Shown here: positions 48,001 to 62,211 of the stretch, piece by piece
Numbering within the stretch: position 1 is the stretch's first letter
How the letters are laid out: the number at the start of each line of letters is the position of its first letter
NCBI RefSeq assembly: GCF_947507565.1
Contig: NC_089177.1
Coordinates: forward strand, 2,726,648-2,790,647
Length of the DNA stretch: 64,000 bases
Reading direction: 5' to 3'
DNA from: Oscarella lobularis
Taxonomy: Eukaryota; Porifera; Homoscleromorpha; Homosclerophorida; Oscarellidae
Notes under the pieces: model-generated
The model's input: only the letters and a program-made list of their open reading frames with translations
The model's database searches: none
Told to the model about the DNA's origin: nothing
Made by a program: the position numbers and the translations under genes

Positions 48001-51000
48001 GTCGTCGAAAGATTAAGAGGAATTGTGTTGGCAAATCGACCGATCGACGTCGGAGAAGTCGTCTCGTTGAAAACGAGAGCGTTGTCGCTGTCGTTTCGAC
48101 CGAAGACCTAGACATCCAAAACTTCAAAACTTCCTGTCGAATCCAACTAAATCGTGGTCTATCTCACCCCTGTCGAGGATCCAGGACGAGAAAGCCAATT
48201 GCAGTCGTCCAAGGAATCGAAATTCTCTTGAAGGAACTGGGGCGACTTTTCGTTTATGACGAAATTGTCAACGGCCCACACTTGACTGTCCTTTCCGCTA
48301 AACGCCGATTCTTGACTAATTCGAAATCGCACTTTGTTTGTTTGAAGGAATTGAGGTATTTGATAAACAACGTGAAGAGCAGCCGACGTCACCCTGGCAA
48401 CAGATAAAGATATAAAATCTCTAAATTTGCATACACTGTATTCTCCTTTACGTTATGCGTTTTGCCACGATAAAAGGACTGTTATTGATTGAATATTCAA
48501 TCCGAGCTTGAACATCACCCGTCGTTCCGGGATACGGGCAAGTCATCGTGTCAAATTGAATCGCTTTGGCCGCTGTTGCTGTCAACGAGTGCGTAGTCTG
48601 AGAACAAACCATTTCGCTCTGCGCTTTCTTCAAAAATCTCAATTACCAGCATTCGTGACGAATCTGCCGTAGTTCCAAAGATGGCCGATTTTCCCGATAA
48701 GGTTCCCTTGTTGGAGCACGCGCTCTGCACAAGAACTCCGTTGCCCGTCGTCAACGTCCTAAACAGGCCCAACTCATTCAAAACCGCGTCAACCAAATTG
48801 ATCAATGAAAGGATTGACCATTTTGTTGAGTCGGGATAACTTCCCGCCGTCGTAGCATCGAAATCGTCGATTACGAGACTTCCCCGTGCTGTGCAATCTG
48901 CAAGCGGAAAAAAACCATAAACTTTTGCTTGCTCGAGAAAAGCCGTGACCCTGTCTAACGGTTAGGAACGCCAAGAGTTAGCAAAGAATTTTACTCGTGG
49001 GGCCGCAGCCCCAAAACAAAGAGCCAGGTTCGGTGTGGCTCCGCTAGTCTACTAGAAGTGGCCGCCAGAGCACGAGGCGACCTACCACGTTGTTCCAATG
49101 ATACTTCCTACTCCTAGAGCGTTTACGGACACGGCTACCCTCACGCAGCCCTACCCCTACTCCTGCATGCAATCAGAACAATTGGACTCCATTAGAGGTA
49201 GATGTCCTGCGCTTTTTACCCGGTGGTGTATACAAGGTTGGCTTGGCCGTCGTGGGCTGCATAGTTGTCGGTTTAGACGTTGTAGGTTTTTGAGTCGTTG
49301 GCTTGGCGGTCGTAGGCTGCATAGTTGTAGGTTGTTGAGTCGTTGGCTTGGCGATCGTAGGCCGCATAGTTGTAGGTTGTTGAGTCGTAGGCTTGACCGT
49401 TGTAGGCTCCATAGTTGTCGGTTGTTGAGTCGTTGGCTTGGCCGTCGTAGGCTGCGCAGTTGTCGGTTCAGGTGTCGTAGGTCGCGCAGTCGTTGGCTTG
49501 GCGGTCGTAGGCTGCATAGTTGTAGGTTTTTGAGTCGTTGGCTTGGCGGTCGTAGGCTGCATAGTTGTAGGTTTAACCGTCGTAGGTTGTTGAGTCGTTG
49601 GCTTGGCCGTCGTAGGTTGCATAGTTGTCGGTTTAGCCGTTGTAGGTTTTTGAGTCGTTGGCTTGACCGTCGTAGGCTGCATAGTTGTCAGTTTAGCCGT
49701 TGTAGGTTGTTGAGTCGTTGGCTTGACCGTCGTGGGCTCCATAGTTGTCGGTTTAGCTGTTGTAGGTTTTTGAGTCGTTGGATTGGCTGTCGTTGGATTG
49801 GCTGTCGTTGGATTGGCTGTCGTTGGATTGGCTGTCGTTGGATTGGCTGTCGTTGGATTGGCTGTTGTTGGCGTAGCCGTCGTAGGCAGCGTTGCTGGAA
49901 TGTATACATCGTCAATTGACCATACGTCTAGACCCGTTCCACTAGCGGTCGCTTGATACCAGCGAATGCGAGTTAAACTCGTTTGTGTTGCAGCGGGTAA
50001 TGCGTAGTTATAAGTCTGACGAGAAGACGAAGTGATGGTCTGCATGAGCGTCCATAAGGCGCCGCCGTCAAGCGAATACTGAACGACGACGCGTTCTTGA
50101 CTGCTACTGGGGACTCGGCAGCTCTGGCCGCCTTCTTGGAATGTGAACCGGAGCGTCGTCGCTGAGGTCAAATCCAAGTCCACCGTCTCTAAAATGCGTG
50201 AACGGCCGATACTACAAGTAAAACATTAAACGCGAATTTCACTCATGCAGTGCTGCTCTTACTTGAATACTCCAGCTTTGCCCGACGAAACGATGCCGCA
50301 CGTCGTCCCAATCGTTTGACCTCCAACCCATGCCCACTTTGAGCTCGACAAATCGGCTTCGAACGTTTCTCTGAAATGCGTTGGCGTCGGCGTGGAGGGA
50401 GTCTCGCACGCTTTTCCATGATAGCCCGAATCGCACACACAAGTACCTAAATAAAGTAGTCGATCGCATTTTAATTTGGAGCCTCCGAAATCTCAACTGA
50501 CCGCAGACGCAGTATCCCCATTTTCCGTCTTGGTCATAATTCGCCGTCGTCGAGCACCACAGCTCGCCTTCGCGATGGTCGCCCGTGCACGCGTTATACG
50601 TCGTACCGCCTCGACTGAACGGAAAAACGCACGACTCGCCGTCGGCCGTGCCGCCGCAAACGACATTCTGCTTCTGACTCTTCGTGCACCTGCCGTGTCC
50701 GTGACAATTTTTCGGGCAGCGAAGACCAACGTAAACGTTATCAATGCTCCAGCCAGTATTCGCCGTCACGCTTGGCTGTCTCCATCGCAATTCCGTTTGA
50801 TTGGTCTTCACTGCACTGGGTATTGATATTTGCATGCGCTTCCAACTGGTGAAGAGAACTGACTGATACGAACTTGAACTCTATGAAGAAACAAGGTCAA
50901 ATAATGTTTTAAACTAATGCGCAGTGACTTACGAGTGTTCCGTTGCAGAGAGACGACGTGCTCGGGTAGCAAGGTGTCAACACCGAATTCCACGATAGGC

Positions 51001-54000
51001 CGTAGTCATTTGAGTATTGAACTTGAACGTCGTAGCTGGACGACGATTGTACGTACGGAACGGCTCCCATGTACAAGTCAAATTGAATGACAAAATCTCG
51101 TTCAACGCCCATAAGACGATTTTGCTCGGAGAATCCGATATGGCTCAACGACCATTGGTCGAGTCCACTACCGCTGTTACTTAGCTGTCGCCATCGGATA
51201 GCCGTGCTCTTTGTTCTAGCAGCAATAGGCAGTGCGACGCTTACGGATTTGGCGGTTCGATAGCCTGTTGAAATCGAGTAAAAAAGATCTTTCAAAACCT
51301 TTCTATAGTATCAGTACTCACCGTTGTAGGTAAGCGTTTGCAACAACGTGAAGACTGTACTGCCCGACGGAGAATACTCAAGAACGACGTCTTCGCCAGC
51401 GTCGGCTGTTTTACAGCCACTGCCTCCAATGACAATGTAAAAAGTGAGCGTCCTTACGAAAGAAGTAAATACTTTATAACTTTCCAAATGTGCTCAGATT
51501 ACCGCGCAGCTCGCAAGTCCAACCGAGCAGTCTCAATATTTCGGCTGCCGGATGAAGTAAAAAATGCTTGGTACGTTCCATACGCTTTGCAGTCAGCTGA
51601 ACTTGTGATCGTTCCCCCTGTGATCGATTTCCACTTGCTCTGTCCCCTGAAAAGATAAAACATCAAATCGTTCTAATTCGTTTTCGCCTCTGCCTTACCC
51701 AAACGTTTGCCCGCTGACAAAGTCTGCTGGGAATGATAAAAGCGGCACAACCGAAATCGACGGAAGTGATTGAGAAAAGATGATGTAGTTTAGAGACCAT
51801 TCGTCTGTGTTTGCTCCGCCGTTCAAAAGCTGACGCCAGCGAATTGCCGTTGAGCTTGTTTTCGCAGCAAAAGGCAACGAAACTTGAACAAGCGTGGGCG
51901 ACGTGTAAGCTAATGACGATCAATTAGAGACAGAGCATTTGACTGGAGATGTTCGTGATGCTCGTACCGTTGTAATTGAGAGTGTAAAATGTGGTAAACG
52001 ACGAACTTCCTGAAAGTGAATATTCCATCACGACGCTGTCGGGACTCTCCGTTGTATCACAGCCGCTGCCGCCGAGGACAAACCAAAACGTAATCGATCT
52101 GTGATTAGAGACAAAAACATGCAGTTTTTAAAACTACTGGTAAATTGATTCTCACGTGACGTAGCGCAAATCCAACGATGCCGTCGTGATATAACGCGAT
52201 CCGCTGGTCCTGAAAAACGCCTGATACGACGATCCGTACGCCTTGCAATCGGCAGCGGTCGTCACCGTTCCTTCCGATATACTGGCCCACATAGATGCGC
52301 CACTAGAAAAGAGAAAATTGACATTTTCTTTCATCCACCGTACGACACTGCAGCTTCTCTTACCCAAACGTCGTCGACGACGAAAAGTCTCGCGGAAAGT
52401 TAAGCTGATTTTTGGAAACTCTGACCGAGTACGTTCCGTTGATGACAATTTTATTCAATGACCACTCGTCCAAATTGTATCCACCGTTCTGAACCTGTCG
52501 CCATCGGATCATCGTGTTGGGAGTTTTCGCTTGAGATGGCAAGGAAATCGTCACTTGATCAGCTGATGAATAGGCTAAAAATTATTAGGACCAGATAGTA
52601 ATGTGAAAGATGCAATATGAACGACGAACTGCCAGGGTAGATAATGAGCATTCTCGTGAACTTGGTGTTTCCCCACGGAGCATATTCGACATAGATATAC
52701 TCTCCCGACTCTACGTTGTCGCATCCGTTGCTGCCGCTTCCAATGATGATATAAAACGACAGCGTGCTAGAAATAAGAAAACGAAGATCCATCGAATGAG
52801 GAATTATATGACGACGTTCTTACGTGGCCCGGCTCAGATCAAGAGACTGTGTCGTAAGACTACGATCACCGGAGCCTCTGAAGAAGGCTTGATACGTTCC
52901 GTACGCTTTGCAGTCGGCAGACGACGTGATTACTCCGCCGTCAATTGATTTCCAGAGAGGCGCCGAAGAACTGAAACAAAATCCAATCTCTATATCAATG
53001 ACTACTGTGGACCTTTGCACTCACCCGATAGCTCGATTTGTGTCGAAATTCGCTGAAAAGATGATTGTGTTCCCGCTGAGCGAGACGGTCGATGTGGGAA
53101 ATGACACAACGTACTGCGGATCGGTGCCGTTTACACGCACATTATTCAACGTCCACGTGTCCAAGGTCGCTCCCGAATTTGAGCGCTGACGCCATCGCAG
53201 CATCGTCTTTGATGTCTTCGCACCCGACGGCAATGGAACGATCACCAACGTCGGCACAGTAGCTGAAAACGCACAAACATTCCATCATTTAATCAATAAA
53301 AGACGTCGCTCGCTTACTCTGGTAACTGACGGTATAAAGGGACTGATACGAACTGCTTCCCGACGGCGCGTACTCAACGACGACGTCTTCGCCCGATTCG
53401 GAATCGTCGCAGCCATTGCCACTGCCGAATATAATCCAAAAGCTCACCATACTGCAAAGAAGAAAATTACACGACAGGTTCGCCGAGAATGTGAAGCCAG
53501 AGTTTACTCGGCTAGTGTCAAGTCAAATTGTTTCGTCGTAATCTGTCGAGTTCCCGAGCTGGCGAAATAAGCCTGGTATTGTCCGTAGGCTTTGCAGGAT
53601 GGCGAAGTGGTGATGCTGCCGCCCGTTATGCTCGCCCATACCGTACTTGACGAACTGAAATGTTTAACGTCATGCGTCGTTTTCAGAGCACGGTTAAAAT
53701 CTACTCTCACCCGATTGCCTGCGAGTCGTCGAAATTTGACTTCAGTAGCGTTATTTCCATTTTGACTTCAGCTAAAGACGTCGTCGAAAGATTAAGAGGA
53801 ATTGTGTTGGCAAATCGACCGATCGACGTCGGAGAAGTCGTCTCGTTGAAAACGAGAGCGTTGCCGCTGTCGTTTCGACCGAAGACCTAGACATCCAAAA
53901 CTTCAAAACTTCCTGTCGAATCCAACTAAATCGTGGTCTATCTCACCCCTGTCGAGGATCCAGGACGAGAAAGCCAATTGCAGTCGTCCAAGGAATCGAA

Positions 54001-55211
54001 ATTCTCTTGAAGGAACTGGGGCGACTTTTCGTTTATGACGAAATTGTCAACGGCCCACACTTGACTGTCCTTTCCGCTAAACGCCGATTCTTGACTAATT
54101 CGAAATCGCACTTTGTTTGTTTGAAGGAATTGAGGTATTTGATAAACAACGTGAAGAGCAGCCGACGTCACCCTGGCAACAGATAAAGATATAAAATCTC
54201 TAAATTTGCATACACTGTATTCTCCTTTACGTTATGCGTTTTGCCACGATAAAAGGACTGTTATTGATTGAATATTCAATCCGAGCTTGAACATCACCCG
54301 TCGTTCCGGGATACGGGCAAGTCATCGTGTCAAATTGAATCGCTTTGGCCGCTGTTGCTGTCAACGAGTGCGTAGTCTGAGAACAAACCATTTCGCTCTG
54401 CGCTTTCTTCAAAAATCTCAATTACCAGCATTCGTGACGAATCTGCCGTAGTTCCAAAGATGGCCGATTTTCCCGATAAGGTTCCCTTGTTGGAGCACGC
54501 GCTCTGCACAAGAACTCCGTTGCCCGTCGTCAACGTCCTAAACAGGCCCAACTCATTCAAAACCGCGTCAGCCAAATTGATCAATAAAAGAATTGACCAT
54601 TTTGTTGAGTCGGGATAATTTCCCGCCGTCGTAGCATCGAAATCGTCGATGACGAGACTTCCCCGTGCTGTGCAATCTGCAAGGGGAAAAAACCATAAAC
54701 TTTTTGTTTGCCCCAACCGTCTATTGATTAGAAACCCCGAGCGTTAATTAAGAGAGAATGTTGATCGCGAGGCCGCCGCCCTGCGCAGCCCCCAAACACA
54801 GAGCCAGGCTCGGTGTGGCTCCGCAACACGTGAGAAAAAACGCACAAGTTTGAAAATCCCTGCCAAGTCTATAAAAGCCTGAATTGATGCATTGTCAAAT
54901 GACGTAGTGAAGAGAATTGAAAGTCTCCACAGACGTTTCCGCTTGCCTGATAGAAGTGCCCGCCGGAGCACGAGGCGACCTACCACGTCGCTCTATAATA
55001 ATGCCGCTTCCTACTCTAGACTGCTCCACTCACGCACCCTACCCCTCCCTACTCCTGCTATCAGAAAAATACACTAGAGGTCGATGTCGTGAGCCTTTTA
55101 CCCGGCGGTCACAGTACATACAATATGTTACATACTTGCGGCGCCCACCCGACGATAGAGCAACTCCTGCGTCAGTAGAAGCGTCCAAAGGCTTGCGAAA
55201 AGCGCATTCAT
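42054..55211 (-). CDS. Large membrane protein with two reelin-repeat/FN2/EGF/mucin blocks
   Basis: Read as one minus-strand gene. Exon 1 (55211-55136) is a signal peptide (MNALFASLWTLLLTQELLYR). Block B (54676-49220) has about five reelin-type subrepeats (CKAYGTYQAFFRGSGDR, VVVEYAPSGSSSFQSLY, IRWRQLLNGGANTDEWSL), an EGF-like CHGHGRC segment, a fibronectin type II domain (ESCVFPFSRGGTTYNACTGD, WCSTTANYDQDGKWGYC), a further jelly-roll half and a Thr/Pro mucin region. Block A (48897-42715) repeats this almost identically. Then three EGF domains (CFNDGVCQNGRCVC, CENGGECSTL), one membrane helix (WIVLAVGLVLLIVIVVVVVV) and a short tail with ANPVYGG, an NPxY motif (stop 42054-42056). Donor 49219 and acceptor 48898 (322-bp intron) keep the frame between blocks. 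The alternative is two genes: B secreted and ending at 49173, A lacking a signal exon. Reelin repeats mediate extracellular binding; function unknown. Confidence 0.72.
42715..44100 (-). repeat. Thr/Pro mucin-like tandem repeats, block A
   Basis: About 1.4 kb of in-frame repeats of the type QPTTLRPTTAKPTT, in units of 15-60 bases, within one exon. Expected to be a heavily O-glycosylated stalk. Copy number is likely to vary and to cause assembly errors. Confidence 0.9.
44083..49219 (-). repeat. Segmental duplication, copy A
   Basis: Exons and introns match copy B (49869-55120) with an offset of 5.78 kb. The match is nearly perfect over about 46.1-48.9 kb and less so over 44.4-46.1 kb. The 48.9-49.2 kb intron is a shortened version of the 54.7-55.1 kb intron. 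Confidence 0.9.
49220..49880 (-). repeat. Thr/Pro mucin-like tandem repeats, block B
   Basis: About 650 bases, shorter than in block A, with a run of six nearly identical 18-base PTTAN(P) units at 49780-49865. The end near 49232 runs into sequence that corresponds to intron 1 of the paired block. Confidence 0.9.
49869..55120 (-). repeat. Segmental duplication, copy B
   Basis: Partner of 44083-49219. Introns are as conserved as exons, which points to a recent duplication or gene conversion. This copy keeps the signal-peptide exon; copy A keeps the EGF and membrane exons. Confidence 0.9.
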
Positions 55212-55429
55212 TGCACTTCTCCCTCCGCGCTGAGACGCAACCCCAAAGCCGCGTCCTCCGCTGATACAAATGCTAAGCGAAGATGAAGGATCACGCGGAC
55301 CGCTCACGTGAGCCATATGCAGATCCAACATTCCGAGTTCACCGACGCCAAAAACAGGCTTAATTAATTAATTAAGAAAACGAAATATTTTGTAGGCCGG
55401 AAATGTCAAACACAACTTACTGAGCTGAC

Positions 55430-56190
55430 AAAGTTGCAGAATAAAATTGCTTCAACAATTCACTTGACTTCTGATGTAGTCTCGTGCCCATGCAGACCCG
55501 CCCGAACATCCAGGCGGGAGAGAGTCTGGGTTGATGCAACTTGTTCATTGGAACAAAATATATGAGCATCGTCCTGATGAAACTGCCGTACTCTTGTAAG
55601 ACCAGACAAAGCCCCTGGGACTTCGTTTTTACAGCAGCCTGTTGGAACGGATTTCAGAAAGAGTATATACTCTTGCCGCGTCTTTTGATACTTCAAGCCG
55701 CTCAAAAAAAATGCCCAGCCTCAATAAATGAAGCGGCAATGTCTCAGAGATGGCCCAGGTCATTCTATAAGAAACCATTACAGCATCTCTTCACTTCTCA
55801 AAGCCATTTTTACATACTTCAGATACAGTTAGACCAGACAAGTGAACGTCATGGAAACACCCTTTATAATAAAATAGCATAGCCCAGATGCCAGTACACC
55901 TTTTAGTGACGTTGTTTCCGAGCTTTGCTACTACACTGTGGCAACTGCTCGAATTTTTATATCTGCATATCGGTTCTTCACACGTCAGAATCGCTTTAGA
56001 ATCGCCAGGCGACTTGGACATGCCGGTGTAGGTGGTTTGGACGTTTGCAAGCTTCTTCGTTCCAAACTGCGAGTCTCTGGCGAGCAATTACCGAATAACG
56101 GCTGCCGGTCGCAGTGGGAAATAGGCGAATAAAGCCACTGGAGGCCGCCATAAGCCGAAGGTTGTGAGGAAATACGGGCAATGTTGTCTA
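55430..56190 (-). pseudogene. Rearranged 5' fragment of threonyl-tRNA synthetase gene
   Basis: Pieces of the gene at 38.7-41.9 kb reappear here in the same order and orientation but with deletions. 55530-55665 matches about 39870-40010, including the [17 protein letters not shown] exon; 55680-55870 matches 41148-41345; 55870-55970 matches parts of 41450-41680; 55981-56190 matches 41690-41895, including the targeting-peptide region. Intron sequence is retained, so it is a DNA-level copy, not a retrocopy. The catalytic core and C-terminus are missing and frames are broken. It ends just before the sulfatase gene and may supply part of that gene's upstream DNA. Confidence 0.85.
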
Positions 56191-56233
56191 GACTACTGTG
56201 TTTATGAATTGGAGAGCTCACGTGAGAGAAGAG

Positions 56234-58265
56234 ATGATTCGCTTCATTTTCTGCCTTTCGCTGGCTATTTTGTTGGCTGAAGGAGACCAAACAAAGCCAA
56301 ACATTCTACTTCTTTTTCCCGACCAATGGAGATTCGACTGGGGAGGCAGTTATTTTGCCATCCCCGTTCGCACGCCCAATTTCGAGCAAATTGCGAAGCA
56401 GGGAACACTCTTTCGTCAAGCCGTTGTTGCATCGCCGCTGTGCGCACCGTCGCGCAGCTGCCTTGCAGCGGGAAGAGAATATGACCTCGCCGGAGTTCCA
56501 TCCAATTTCGACAACGACTATCCCATCAATCAGACAACATTCTACACACTTCTGAGAGGTAATTATATTTAACATGCCATTGTAGTAGCTATGTTGCCAA
56601 AAGTATAACTTTGTTTAGATCGAGCCGGTTATCATGTAATGGTGTGCGGAAAAGATGACCTCACTAAGAAATCCGGACCAGGAATAAATGGAACTTATCA
56701 TGCAAAGGTATACTACTACTCCTACATAAAAGTGGTTGGTGATATTGGTGTAGGAATTGGGGTTTTCTGACTATCTTCGAAGCAGTGGTAAAAACGACGT
56801 TATTAGTAGTAAAGAGCCCCATGAACCGTATGGAGTATTTCTTCAATCGCTGAAGTCAAACTCGACTCCTGGAGAAACTCTGTGGGACGTGCACAAGAGT
56901 GAGACTAAGACGGACTGCCAGTGGCGCGGTTATGCATGCAATCAAAGCAGGTAGGCCAACTTGTCCATAGAGAAGTGTAAAAATTTTCTTTTCCAGTCCT
57001 TTGCCTGATTTCGCTTACGAAGACAATTGGATATCAGCTGTATGGCTTAGTTCACATAGTCATGCGTATTTTGACTGGAATCGTTGTAGAATGGGTTGAA
57101 ACTCCTGCAGAGAAAACCTGCAGGCAAGCCGTGGTTTCTACAGGCAAAAACACGTTGATAAATAATTCTTCACGTATAGTCTTTATCTTAGGTAAATATT
57201 GCTGGACCGCACCCGCCTTTCTCAATCACCAAAGACATGCTTGATTCTGTCTTGGGGAGATCCTATCCGCTGGCCATAGACCATACAACACTGACACCCG
57301 CTCAGCAAAAGGTTGTCAGAGAAGGTAAGAGATCGTCTATAAAGAAACAAAGTCAGAAAAAAAATCTTTTTAGACTATGCGGCCGAAATTGAAAATATTG
57401 ACTCGTGGATTGGCAAGTACTTGGATTTTCTCGAGAAGAGCGGCGAGATAAATAACACGCTCGTTTGCGTGTCATCGGATCACGGCGAAATGCTTGGCGA
57501 TCATGACGATTGGGGCAAAACGCAGCCGTGGGGTGGATCGATGCGAGTTCCTCTCGTTTGCATGGGAAACGTATGAGAACGCTTCTATAGCTTAGTCTTC
57601 GTTTTCAATTGTTCTGTGTAGAAAATAGGAGTGCAGAGTGGCGTTCAAATTGACACTCCTGTTACGACGATGGACATGGCTGGTACGTTTCTTGACTACG
57701 CTGGAGTCGACAAGGCGCCAGGAATGACTACAGAATCACTGAGGACAATGTTGGAAGGAAAGGTTAGTATAGGTCAAAGGAAATGGCATGTGCCGTTTCA
57801 TGTTCCTCTTAGAGCAACCACAACCGTCCGTACGTGTGGTCCGGGTACGGATCGTGGCGAGCCGTTATCCAGTGGGTCGATAAAAACGTAACAAGACAAC
57901 AGGGTATCGTCTGAGATAAACGACTCACCAAACTTTTTCCGTAGACGATCTACAAATTGATATGCTGCAACGGGACGTGTCCTGGTCAGCCAAAACACAC
58001 GTTGTTGCCGGCAAGCAAGTGGGCAAAGAGCGACAGCTCTCACGCCGGAGATTGTCCCGCATATCATCCCGCCGTGAAGCCCGACTACTGCCTCCCTGAC
58101 GACAAAAGAAATGAAGACCTGGGAAAGAAAAAGACAACCACACTTCTCTTATACAATACGGTCGCAGATCCGTTTGATCAGCACAATCTGGCCGATACTA
58201 TGACGTCTGTTGTGAAAGAAATGGTCAAACTGTTGCCCGCTGGAAAGTGCCAATACGATGCCTGA
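56234..58265 (+). CDS. Secreted or lysosomal sulfatase
   Basis: About ten exons from ATG 56234 (signal peptide MIRFIFCLSLAILLAEG; an in-frame ATG also lies at 56204) to TGA 58263-58265. NILLLFPDQWRFDWGG gives the metal-binding Asp, and SPLCAPSRSCLAAG is the sulfatase signature, in which the first Cys is converted to formylglycine. DRAGYHVMVCGKDDL, GPHPPFSITKDMLDSVL, VSSDHGEMLGDHDDWGK (second metal site) and RVPLVCMGN follow. The C-terminal exons read ICCNGTCPGQPKHTL, NTVADPFDQHNLAD and end AGKCQYDA. Such enzymes hydrolyse sulfate esters of glycans or lipids; substrate cannot be told, general type is arylsulfatase. Converges with MCM4. Confidence 0.9.
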
Positions 58266-58416
58266 GTTCTCTGGACGGACAATTAGTTTGTTCATGTCTT
58301 TTTTTACCTGTGATTTTATTTGCTGCTTTCTGTGTTCAATGTGATGTACTAGCCATTCTATGACGCACAGCTGCCTCGCGTGTGGCGAAACTGCACTAAA
58401 ACGACAAAAGATTGGG

Positions 58417-62156
<3,740 letters not shown>

Positions 62157-62211
62157 AACAAAAGGCGGGAAAGCGTATCCGGGAGCGACGTCTGTTTCTA
62201 CGCCCGTACCG
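62157..62211. promoter_or_regulatory. Very short bidirectional promoter region
   Basis: Only 55 bases lie between the ATG of MCM4 (minus) and that of DENND11 (plus). Both promoters must lie in or overlap this stretch. No TATA box is seen. Confidence 0.45.

Noticed and set aside
49098-49919. Plus-strand open frame of similar repeats
   Set aside because: Antisense shadow of the block B mucin repeats.
55430-56190. Second working threonyl-tRNA synthetase gene
   Set aside because: Most exons are missing and the remaining ones are joined by deletions with broken frames.
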